The notes below the pieces were generated by a model. The model did not search any database and was not told the origin of the DNA. It worked only from the letters and a program-made list of their open reading frames with translations. From Archaeoglobales archaeon (lineage in GTDB: Archaea > Halobacteriota > Archaeoglobi > Archaeoglobales > Archaeoglobaceae), in the NCBI GenBank assembly GCA_029984855.1, contig JARQZL010000056.1, positions 1 through 64,000 of the forward strand: 64,000 nt of DNA, given 5' to 3'. Positions 53,828-61,822 of the stretch are shown piece by piece (the stretch's first letter is position 1; the number at the start of each line of letters is the position of its first letter). Made by a program: the position numbers and the translations under genes.

Positions 53828-55027
53828 TCAGCTTAAAAACGGCAGAACTGCAAATACCTCTGCATCTGCCACCATGTTATCTATAACTGCATACTCGTTG
53901 GGTTGATGTGCCATTCCGTCAACCGTGCTCCACACCACGGCGGGAAAGCCAGCTTTTCTGAAGAAGGCTGCACATGTATTGCCACCTACACCAAAAACAG
54001 ACGGCTTAATACCTCTCGAAATTTCTATGGCCTTTGAAAGCAGTATGACAGGAAGGCCATCTTCAGGTGTTGGAGGTGAGTACTCCTTCTGAACAACTTC
54101 AACGTCAATCTTTACATTTCCCTCATACCTCTTTTTCACTTCCTCTACAGTCCTTAGAACGTCATTTATGTCATAGTCCGGTAGAATCCGGCAGTCCATA
54201 TAGCTGACATCCAGACCAGGAATCGTATTGATGTTGTCAACATTCGCCTCTCTTTTCGTTGGCTCAAATGTCGAAATAGGTGGTTGAAACAGCTCATTTC
54301 TTGCATTGAACCTCATGTGGAGCTCTTTATCGAGATCGAGCAGGAACTTCATAGCATGTTTTGATGCGTTCACTGCTATATGAGGCATGCTCGCATGAGC
54401 CTGCTTGCCATGAACTGTGAATTTCAACCACAGAATGCTTTTTTCTGCTATCTCAATCATGCTGCCATCCCTGCTGCCGGCATCCGGCACAACGAATACG
54501 TCATCGTTCCTGAATATCTTCTGCTTGAGCAGGTACTGTATCCCGTACCTGCTTCCGGTCTCTTCATCACTGACAAAGGCAAGGCATAGCGTATACTCTG
54601 GCTTATCCAGCTCCATGATTGCCTTCGCCGCAAAAAGAGATGCTACGAGGGACTGCCCGTTATCCTCACTTCCCCTTCCATATATCCTGCCATCTTTCAC
54701 CACACCTTCAAACGGCGGAGTATTCCAGAGCTTTAAATCTCCCTCCGGAACGACATCCATGTGTGTGATTATCCAGACTCTTCTGTCCTTCTTCCCCTTC
54801 AGCTTTGCTACGATGTTTGGCCTGATATCTCCTTTTGCTCTTTCATCGGGGGCATCATATCTTTCGACTTCAAAACCGCCGAGGAGTTTCATCAGATATT
54901 CAGCTTTATCCAGTTCACCCTCCCCGCCGCTCTCAGGGCCTATAGCTTTTATCCTTATCAGGTCACAGAGGGTTTTTACCATTTCACCCCTGTACTCCTC
55001 AATAACTTCGTGAATCCGCTCCATCAT
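53828..55027 (-). CDS. M20-family metallopeptidase/deacylase
   Basis: A 399-residue M20 enzyme (ArgE/DapE/carboxypeptidase G2 group). Dinuclear metal ligands sit in ITHMDVVPEG (H, D), GRGSEDNGQS (D) and SDEETGSRYG (EE), with the dimerisation domain in the middle (about 200-310) and the final HQPNEY-like ligand region. It would cleave an amide from a peptide or acyl amino acid; the exact substrate is not evident. Its ATG overlaps the stop of the regulator gene upstream (ATGA). Confidence 0.9.
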   Translation of the reverse strand: MMERIHEVIEEYRGEMVKTLCDLIRIKAIGPESGGEGELDKAEYLMKLLGGFEVERYDAPDERAKGDIRPNIVAKLKGKKDRRVWIITHMDVVPEGDLKLWNTPPFEGVVKDGRIYGRGSEDNGQSLVASLFAAKAIMELDKPEYTLCLAFVSDEETGSRYGIQYLLKQKIFRNDDVFVVPDAGSRDGSMIEIAEKSILWLKFTVHGKQAHASMPHIAVNASKHAMKFLLDLDKELHMRFNARNELFQPPISTFEPTKREANVDNINTIPGLDVSYMDCRILPDYDINDVLRTVEEVKKRYEGNVKIDVEVVQKEYSPPTPEDGLPVILLSKAIEISRGIKPSVFGVGGNTCAAFFRKAGFPAVVWSTVDGMAHQPNEYAVIDNMVADAEVFAVLPFLS

Positions 55028-55488
55028 GAGAGCAACTCATCAACTTTTTTGCTCAGCTCCTCAACCATTTTAAGTGTCTCTCCATCTGCTGCCTCTTTTC
55101 TCAACACGTCCAGCTCTGCTCTTACAGGGGCGAGAGCTTTAAATTTGTCATCTCTGTTCTCAGACTCTTCAACCACTTTTCTCAGAATTGCAAGTTTCTT
55201 TCTTGAAATAAAATCTTTTTCAAGCTCATTTTTAAGCTTTTTCAGCATTTCTGCTATCTTTCTTCCATCCTCGGTAAACTTCACAACCCTTATTCTTCCC
55301 CTGAACTCGCTCTCTATCAAAGCACTCTCCTCAAATTCACTCAGAACCTTGGATATGTAACTGTATGGAGAACCAACTTCCTTGGATATTCCAAGAGGAT
55401 AGGCATCATCTCCACTCTCTTCAGCCTCCAGTATTTTAAGCATTATTTCTACCGTCTTCTCGTGCAGGAACATTTTCTCCAGACTCAA
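55024..55488 (-). CDS. Winged-helix transcriptional regulator
   Basis: A protein of about 154 residues with an N-terminal winged helix (LGISKEVGSPYSYISKVLSEFEESALIESEFRGRIRVVKFTEDG) and a long charged coiled-coil tail. I chose a TTG at 55488, which has GGGAGGTG six bases upstream. An ATG at 55473 (MFLHEKTVEIML) is nearly as good. It overlaps the mscS 3' end by about 50 bases. It may regulate its own operon of DUF432, mscS and the M20 enzyme. Confidence 0.72.
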   Translation of the reverse strand: MSLEKMFLHEKTVEIMLKILEAEESGDDAYPLGISKEVGSPYSYISKVLSEFEESALIESEFRGRIRVVKFTEDGRKIAEMLKKLKNELEKDFISRKKLAILRKVVEESENRDDKFKALAPVRAELDVLRKEAADGETLKMVEELSKKVDELLS

Positions 55489-56296
55489 TTTTAGCACCTC
55501 CCTCATTCGCAAACCAGACAACCCTCTGCGGGAAGGGAATTTCAATCCCCTCAGCTTCGAGGGCCTTTTTTATCTTCCAGAGGAGCTCCATCTTCACACT
55601 GTACCATACTGCAGATGGAGCCCAGATTCTCACAACTATATTAACGCTACTATCCCCAAGCGAGTCAACAAATATTGCTGGTTCTGGATTTCGAAGAGCA
55701 AATGGATGCTCGTCTACTATCCTTCTTATAATCTCTATTGCTCTCTCTGCGTCGCTTGAATAGCTGATTCCAACTGTATACTCAAATCTCCTTGCAACAT
55801 TTGCAACGTAGTTGATTATGTTTGATGTAAAAACTCTTTCATTTGGCACTCTGATGTACACCCCATCGTACGTCCTCACTATTGTTGAAAGAATATGCAC
55901 GTCTTCAACAAATCCTGCTATATCTCCCACACTTATCTGGTCTCCAATCCGTATTGGTCTCTCTATCATCAGGAAAAGCCCTGAAACAAGGTTGGAAACG
56001 ACGCTCTGGCTGGCAAAACCTATGACTAAACCGGCGATGCCTCCAGCAACCAGCAGGCCAGAGAGGTTAATTCCGAGATGTGGTAGGGCGGATACAACAG
56101 CGATTGCAATTATACCATAGTATATTATTTTTAACAGTATATCGAGCTCGCTTCTGGGTATCTTATCGCTTAATGCTTTTTTGAGGTTGAGTCTTACCGC
56201 TCTGGCAACAACAACAGCGGTGAGAACAACAACTGTGAATATTAAAACATCCCAAACTGTTATATTGTTGTAGAGTGTATAGCTCAGCACATCCAT
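55436..56296 (-). CDS. mscS: Small-conductance mechanosensitive channel (MscS family)
   Basis: A 286-residue channel. It has three N-terminal transmembrane helices, the pore helix with small-residue spacing (LSGLLVAGGIAGLVIGFASQSVVSNLVSG), the beta domain (PIRIGDQISVGDIAGFVEDVHILSTIVRTYDG) and a C-terminal alpha/beta domain. It opens under membrane tension to release solutes. It starts directly after the DUF432 gene, a frequent archaeal pairing. Confidence 0.95.
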   Translation of the reverse strand: MDVLSYTLYNNITVWDVLIFTVVVLTAVVVARAVRLNLKKALSDKIPRSELDILLKIIYYGIIAIAVVSALPHLGINLSGLLVAGGIAGLVIGFASQSVVSNLVSGLFLMIERPIRIGDQISVGDIAGFVEDVHILSTIVRTYDGVYIRVPNERVFTSNIINYVANVARRFEYTVGISYSSDAERAIEIIRRIVDEHPFALRNPEPAIFVDSLGDSSVNIVVRIWAPSAVWYSVKMELLWKIKKALEAEGIEIPFPQRVVWFANEGGAKIESGENVPAREDGRNNA

Positions 56297-56995
56297 CTAA
56301 AACCCCCACTCCATCAAAAGTGCCTTTCTTTCAATCAGCAGCTTTCTGGCAACATAAAGCTCTATTGCCTTCTGCATTTCACTTTTCAGCGGACGGTCGA
56401 TGAAAGATGTCTCAGCTACATTTCTGTTTATTACCCTCATTTCTGCGGTCATAGAAACAACATCGCCGTAGTATATCTTCATGGAGTAGCCATCAAAGAC
56501 AGTTCTTCTTATCTCAGCCCATTCCTCGTCATCATTTTTTATTTTCAGAGAAATTATGCCCTCTTTCAGAGGGTCAGTCTCAGGCATTTCTGTATAAACA
56601 TCGCTTTCATAGCTCCGGCATATCAGCCCCGACTTCGGATCTCCGTACAGCGTGTACTTTGGCCTGGTTAGCGTGAATATATCGATGGGGCCGGTCGCTC
56701 TTCCTTTTACAAAGACTCCAATCTCAATTGGGAACTTGATGAAGACTTTTGCAGTGTTGCCAGGCTCGAGCAGGAGCGGTTTTAGGAACTCAATGGAGAG
56801 GTAGCTTGTAACCTCTTGTGGAAGGTTAACAGGCTCTACGGGATTGATTACGATACTTTTTCCACCGGAAATCCGCTTTTCAACCACTTTATTTCTGCAA
56901 CTCCGGCGATAGACATCGCTGCACTCTATTCTGAGCTCATCACTGGAATACGAGAAGCCGTAGCTTTGCTCACCGTATAGTGTTTGATTAGACAT
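56297..56995 (-). CDS. DUF432-family protein
   Basis: A 232-residue predicted soluble, beta-rich protein matching DUF432, which in archaea often sits beside mscS genes. No signal peptide or catalytic motif is visible. The stop is directly followed by the mscS start, so the two are coupled. A function in channel regulation is inference from context. Confidence 0.75.
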   Translation of the reverse strand: MSNQTLYGEQSYGFSYSSDELRIECSDVYRRSCRNKVVEKRISGGKSIVINPVEPVNLPQEVTSYLSIEFLKPLLLEPGNTAKVFIKFPIEIGVFVKGRATGPIDIFTLTRPKYTLYGDPKSGLICRSYESDVYTEMPETDPLKEGIISLKIKNDDEEWAEIRRTVFDGYSMKIYYGDVVSMTAEMRVINRNVAETSFIDRPLKSEMQKAIELYVARKLLIERKALLMEWGF

Positions 56996-57479
56996 TCAAT
57001 TAGGAATGAATAATAAAGGGATAAAAAATTTGGGGTTGTGTATGATGATGTTTTTTGGAGGAAAATATTTCCGGGATATTCTACCGTACCCTGATAAAAA
57101 TTGTCATCTTGATAGGTGGTACAAGACATTATGCTGAAAATATACTGAAAAGAAATGGGATGGTTAGGACAGATTAAATACGGCGATCTTAAAAGTAGGT
57201 GGTGGGAGCAATCGATGAAAACAGGATAGAGATCGCCCCAAGAACGTCTCTGATATTGTATCGACCGTGCCAGCATCAACCGGTTGGATTTTACCATTAC
57301 AGCCAATTTGAGTCCAGAGAATCGACAAACAAACCACAGCTCGTAATAACATATACAACTCCATCGCCACCTGCACCAATCCCGGAATTGACGCCACTGG
57401 GGTTGTTAACAGTTAACAGCCGCACTGCAGCTTGCCCTATATCTTAGAAAAATTTAATAATTATAAATTTTTACAAAAA
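56996..57479. other. 484-bp gap with no intact gene
   Basis: This gap between divergently oriented DUF432 (minus) and the 3' end of the reductase gene holds no complete reading frame of good quality. It contains the surface-protein remnant at 57199-57447 and otherwise AT-rich sequence with no hairpin or repeat that I can support. Confidence 0.6.
57199..57447 (+). pseudogene. Remnant of a surface protein C-terminus (DNRLRE-like)
   Basis: This frame has no good start but its end reads FYHYSQFESRESTNKPQLVI and then a Pro-rich linker and ELTPLGLL. That pattern, a last beta strand with SRESTNKP...LVITY then a proline-rich stalk, is familiar from DNRLRE-type domains at the end of secreted archaeal adhesins. 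The expected membrane anchor is lost. It is probably the last part of a deleted gene. Confidence 0.4.
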
Positions 57480-58631
57480 TCAAAGCATGAGATTAAGTAA
57501 AGGGATGAGGGGGACTGCCATCTTCAGTTTGAGCGGAACTCTGCTGCGCAAAATCATACTCATATCCCTGTTACCAATCAAAGCGAAGTACCTCACAAGT
57601 CTTTTATCGTTATCAGATATCCTGTCCCACATGCTCTTTATGAAGTAGCTTCTTTCCATAACCCTGAATAATGCATTTCTCCACAACTCTTCGTACTCTT
57701 CAAGGCCGTTTTTGCCCTCAAGGTAACCGCTTATGACCCTTCCTGCTATATCTCCTGCTATCATCGACGTGGGAATTCCAGCCCCGACATGGCTCAAAAT
57801 CATGCTTGCGGAATCGCCTGTAAAAATTACGTTCCCGTAAATCGTTTTTTCGATGGGCAGGCTTACAGGAACGACTGCGCCTATTTTACCGATAATTTCT
57901 GATTTTTTGAGGAAACATGAGCTGTAGGGGAACTCTTTTACGAAGGTGTCGAGGGCTTGGTGTATGTTTATCCCCACAGCCTTCGCAAACTTCTGTCTTA
58001 ATCCAACACCAACGTTTGCAATTCCGTCACCCTTTGGTATGATCCACGCATATCCGCCTGGGGCTATTCTGTTGCCGACGTACATGTAAACTGTATCCTC
58101 ATCACACTCAACATCTTTCATCACGTACTGCTTCGCAGAAGCAAGCTCGTAATTCCATACGCCGAGCCTTTTTGCTATTTTCGAGTTCGCCCCATCGCTT
58201 GCCACTACAACCTTTGCAGTCATTTCTTCTCCGTTTGCAAGCTTTACTGTACTGTCTCTGAAATCAGAAACTCTTGAGTTGAGCATGAGTTTGTGGCCGG
58301 ACTCCGCCGCAACTGTCTGTATGAACTTGTCCCTCTGCAACACATGCATCTCAAAATCGACAGTGTAAGTCTTGCCGTTTGGGAGTACGAACGCAAAGGC
58401 TTTCGTTTTATTGCTCTCGAAACGCTTTGGGATATCGAAGAGTGAGTAATCTTCGAGATCGGGCAGCAGCTCTTTCATCTCCTCCTTTGTCGGAATGATT
58501 TCTCCACATTCAACGGGATAACCGGGTTTCTGCCTCTTGTCAATTCCCACCACATTGAGCTTTTTGGATAAGCTTCTGAGAGCAAAAGCACCGGCAACAC
58601 CGACACCTACGACAGCAACGTCAATGTTCAT
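57480..58631 (-). CDS. Geranylgeranyl reductase-family flavoprotein
   Basis: A 383-residue FAD protein of the digeranylgeranylglycerophospholipid reductase family. The N-terminal motif is VAVVGVGVAGAFALRSLSKK, GYPVECGEIIP follows, and the FAD-binding GNVIFTGDSASMILSHVGAGIPTSMIAGDIAGR block lies near residue 280. It saturates isoprenoid chains of archaeal lipids or quinones. GTATATAAAC on the plus strand (58652-58661) gives a TATA box about 25 bp before the ATG. Confidence 0.88.
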   Translation of the reverse strand: MNIDVAVVGVGVAGAFALRSLSKKLNVVGIDKRQKPGYPVECGEIIPTKEEMKELLPDLEDYSLFDIPKRFESNKTKAFAFVLPNGKTYTVDFEMHVLQRDKFIQTVAAESGHKLMLNSRVSDFRDSTVKLANGEEMTAKVVVASDGANSKIAKRLGVWNYELASAKQYVMKDVECDEDTVYMYVGNRIAPGGYAWIIPKGDGIANVGVGLRQKFAKAVGINIHQALDTFVKEFPYSSCFLKKSEIIGKIGAVVPVSLPIEKTIYGNVIFTGDSASMILSHVGAGIPTSMIAGDIAGRVISGYLEGKNGLEEYEELWRNALFRVMERSYFIKSMWDRISDNDKRLVRYFALIGNRDMSMILRSRVPLKLKMAVPLIPLLNLML

Positions 58632-58866
58632 CGCCTAAGGGTCTGCAGGCGGTATATAAACGCTTACCTAATTTTGATTGTTGTATTTCTCATAGCTTTG
58701 GTATTGGGTTGTTGATTGGAGAAGTTACTTATCTTATATTGTCTTCTTCCGGGCAGTGAAACGCACAACGTGAGGCATGGCAAAGCCAGATACGCTTTGT
58801 TAGGCGAAGTGGTGTTTACAAATATCATGTCGGATCTCCGTATCAAAATTCTCTTCTCGACTCTCT

Positions 58867-59358
58867 TTAGAGGATGCCAGCATTACGTAAATGTCCATCG
58901 ATTATCCTTCTATGCTCCTGCTCAACTTCTTGCCAGGCCTGATCAAACCCCTTTCGACTGCCGGTCTCAAAATACCTTCTATATGCTGCGGGACTCCTAT
59001 GCCAGAGCCGGACTCCTCGGGCTGCATCGAGATCGCTCCCTCCTGCATTTATTATGCTTTTGTATATTTCTGCATACTGCAGTATTGGGATCTCTATTTC
59101 TTGACGAGCTGTGGCATCCCATGGCATCATCTTATCGGCTTGTTTTTCGGAAATCCCATATCGACTCCCAAACTTACGAGCAACGTATCTCCAGGTATCA
59201 CGATTAAACTGAAACACACCCCATGCAGTAATAAGTTTCTTACCGTGTGGTCTTTCACTATGTGGTCTCGCATCAAATTTGTTCGCTGGACATCCAAATC
59301 TCCCACCACTCTCTGTTTGAGCAAGATGGGTCACAACTCTTACAAAAGTATCTCCCAA
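58867..59358 (-). CDS. Lytic-transglycosylase/lysozyme-like domain fragment
   Basis: A 163-residue frame with a lysozyme-like fold: HLAQTESGGRFGCPANKFDA carries the expected catalytic glutamate in TESGG, and ITAWGVFQFNRDTWRYVARK matches the GXXQF...TW block of transglycosylases. Such enzymes cut bacterial peptidoglycan, which archaea lack. It is in the same frame as the upstream 352-residue frame, separated by one TGA at 59407-59409, so it is the C-terminal part of that protein. There is no independent ribosome-binding site. Confidence 0.7.
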   Translation of the reverse strand: MGDTFVRVVTHLAQTESGGRFGCPANKFDARPHSERPHGKKLITAWGVFQFNRDTWRYVARKFGSRYGISEKQADKMMPWDATARQEIEIPILQYAEIYKSIINAGGSDLDAARGVRLWHRSPAAYRRYFETGSRKGFDQAWQEVEQEHRRIIDGHLRNAGIL

Positions 59359-59406
59359 ACCTTGTTTTTGAGCAAAACTCTCAATATATGGTAAAGCTTC
59401 TCCAGC

Positions 59407-60465
59407 TCAACTCGTTTGCTTAGCATCTTTAGGGAGTCCCGGTGGACGTTTGTTCCCCCAGTGTGGACCGTATCTCTGATTGGGATCAACTTCATACTGA
59501 ATATCTTCAGGTGTCACTTTTCCTTCTACTATGTCATCCGGAAAATATATGACATCTACAGGTCGTAATAGCAGATACACATCAAAAAAAGCTTTTCTTG
59601 CATTGGTATACAAGTGATAAAGTTTCTTAAGAATTGAAGTGAGATCTCTCAAAGATTCTGCTGTTTGGTGTAGCAATTCGATATTGCATCTTTTTTCTGG
59701 GGGAGTTGGCGGCGGATATGGTGAACTTCCTGCTATAGGCTTTGTTCCATCTCTCAATGATCTAATTAACGCTTCTACAAATACTTTAGCAACTTCATTA
59801 GATGCACCCTTAAGATGTTTGCAGCCCTCTTCTATAGTCTTTTTACTCATTTTTTTTGCATGAGCAAAAACAAAACGCTGTACAAAATAAAGTGTTGCAA
59901 AAGCTTCTGTTTTATCTTTTACTTTAGTAATAAGCTCTTCCTTATTTTTCACATTAGTATTTGCGGGGGAAATCTCTCCACCGATCATTTCTAAAAAATA
60001 TTTACAACGTTTATCCCATTGATTTTCAAGATATTGACTGAATAAATTTGGTAAAACAGGAGATTCTTTTGAGCTGCGAGGGAAATTAGGTTCACTAAGT
60101 ACTCCCTTTGCTGAGCCAATTACGTATGCACAAACATCACCTTCAAGGTTAATTGAAGCGCCATAATCGCTCTTTTTATTATCAAAGATAACTCTTACAT
60201 TTGTATTTGGATTTTTAGACCGTTTGTATGCTAAGCATGCTGCTCCACCTCCCAGATCACCTAACCATGTTACGATTTCTAGCGGTGTACCTCCAAAAAA
60301 TGGGATATTTATTGTTTGAGTAACATAAGATAGACGAGTCTCAAGACCTATTAGCACATGCCCAATATCAATCTTTTTGGTATCGCTATAATAAACGTCT
60401 TGACAATTTTGAAGATCCTGAAAAAGTTTCTTACCAAATATCTCCAATATATCATTACCATTCAA
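59407..60465 (-). CDS. Large uncharacterised protein fragment upstream of the lysozyme-like domain
   Basis: A 352-residue frame with a conserved-looking block (DIGHVLIGLETRL, then TWLGDLGGGAACLAYKR, then SINLEGDVCAYVIG) and a Pro-rich linker (SSPYPPPTPPEK). The same frame continues upstream without a stop to about 60702 (RYYIGGNPTCNFQKF, ILRGLYYGAPWSKDYKAEKS), but has no start codon there. From memory this resembles large uncharacterised bacterial proteins; this was not checked. The DNA is visibly richer in A and T than the flanks. Confidence 0.55.
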   Translation of the reverse strand: MNGNDILEIFGKKLFQDLQNCQDVYYSDTKKIDIGHVLIGLETRLSYVTQTINIPFFGGTPLEIVTWLGDLGGGAACLAYKRSKNPNTNVRVIFDNKKSDYGASINLEGDVCAYVIGSAKGVLSEPNFPRSSKESPVLPNLFSQYLENQWDKRCKYFLEMIGGEISPANTNVKNKEELITKVKDKTEAFATLYFVQRFVFAHAKKMSKKTIEEGCKHLKGASNEVAKVFVEALIRSLRDGTKPIAGSSPYPPPTPPEKRCNIELLHQTAESLRDLTSILKKLYHLYTNARKAFFDVYLLLRPVDVIYFPDDIVEGKVTPEDIQYEVDPNQRYGPHWGNKRPPGLPKDAKQTS

Positions 60466-60711
60466 TGGGTCGTAAAAAGAACCTGTAAGAATTGTGAATG
60501 CAAGGTTTCGGACTCGACTTTTTTCTGCCTTATAGTCCTTGCTCCAAGGAGCACCATAATATAATCCTCGTAAGATCCTAATTCGGTCCTTAGGATCTTT
60601 GAATGAATTATCAATAAGTTTTTTCTCAGCTTCTTCAAGAAGTTCAATAAACTTTTGAAAGTTACAGGTGGGATTGCCCCCAATATAGTACCTCTTTGTG
60701 TTTCATATCTT

Positions 60712-61440
60712 TTACCACATTGACAGCTCTTCTCCTTTCTCCACATGCAGTGCTCCTGTAGGAGTATATTCATACCAGGTGTCAATGTGTTCTCCGGGCA
60801 CAAAGAAGACGTATCTTCTTGTTGCATCTCCCTCCTTTTCTTCAGATGAATAGTATCTCAGTGGCAACACATCCTCCTTTTCAACCCTTAAAACATCGCC
60901 TCTCCTCTCCATTACTTTTCTCACCAGACGAATAGTTCCATCGGATGTATCAAGCTCGAATGTTAGATGAAATGTTAAAGTAATAGTTACATTATTGATT
61001 TTTATTGGTATTTCTTTTGTGGTGACTGTTATTTCATTCTTCTCCTCATTTTTCTCTACATCTGCATCCCCTACCCTTTTGAACCATGTCTCATCGTCAA
61101 TTATATCGTCAATACTTAACTCTCGTTCAGACAAGTCCTCTAAAAAGTGTTTTAAAATCTTAGACAAATCCTTTAAGATTGCACCCTTCATACTTCTTAC
61201 ATGCTCCTTCAACCTCTCTTCATCAGTTCCCGGAACATCCTCCCAGCAGAAGACATAATCACCCCTGTTTGGATTTGGCACATACTTGTAAATGCTCTTT
61301 GAGCTGGCTTTTATTTCCTGAGCAAGAGTCAGATATGGATGATCATCTTCAATCTCACCATCAATTTCTCCGGTCTCTATAAACTTGACAAATGCCTCCT
61401 CAAATCCAGGGCGGACTGTAAGAACAAAACCCTTGCACAT
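60712..61440 (-). CDS. Fragment of the large locus: VRPGFEEAF domain
   Basis: A 242-residue frame (GFVLTVRPGFEEAFVKFIET, then DDHPYLTLAQEIKAS) that continues, after a frameshift near 61431, the sequence ending HRAFLRAGCARV in another frame. It ends in TAA at 60712. It has no convincing start of its own and belongs to the ancestral gene described for 60712-63826. Confidence 0.5.
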   Translation of the reverse strand: MCKGFVLTVRPGFEEAFVKFIETGEIDGEIEDDHPYLTLAQEIKASSKSIYKYVPNPNRGDYVFCWEDVPGTDEERLKEHVRSMKGAILKDLSKILKHFLEDLSERELSIDDIIDDETWFKRVGDADVEKNEEKNEITVTTKEIPIKINNVTITLTFHLTFELDTSDGTIRLVRKVMERRGDVLRVEKEDVLPLRYYSSEEKEGDATRRYVFFVPGEHIDTWYEYTPTGALHVEKGEELSMW

Positions 61441-61822
61441 CCCGCCCTCAAAAATGCTCTGTGGTAAAAGTCTGGGTGTTCAAGGGATTGCTTGAAGTCC
61501 CATCTTTCGGGCACACTCCAGAAGTAGAGATAGAGAATCCAGTTCACATTCTCCCATTCAACTGCCTGCTGAATGAATCTAACCATTTTGAGGTATTTCA
61601 GCTGTTTCTTGTTTCTTCGTCCATTTTCATGAGCTTTTCTGGTGGTAGTTCGATTGATTTACCTATCCATCTGGAAACCCAAGGTGGTAATTTAATTTCT
61701 ATTGATTCTTCAATTTTTGCTCCTGCATAATATGGAAGATCTTCTAACTCTGGGCTAATTAGCTCTTCAGGGAAAAACTCAAAATCAGGCCCTATAAACC
61801 ATCTGAGCACCGTCTTCATTAT

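Larger units (their letters stand above)
58867..60706 (-). pseudogene. Broken gene B: long protein with lysozyme-like C-terminus
   Basis: The parts at 58867-59358 and 59407-60465 and the upstream extension to 60702 are all in one frame, interrupted by TGA at 59407-59409 and lacking a start. An ATG at 60706-60704 (MKHK) would join after a one-base change in the CACAAAGAGG stretch. Upstream, stops TGA (60703-60705) and TAA (60712-60714) lie in the same frame. Intact it would be about 610 residues. Whether B was a separate gene or the tail of gene A is open. Confidence 0.6.

Noticed and set aside
58716..59207. 163-codon plus-strand frame opposite the lysozyme-like domain
   Set aside because: The minus strand carries clear transglycosylase motifs; the plus frame has no start signal and is a shadow.
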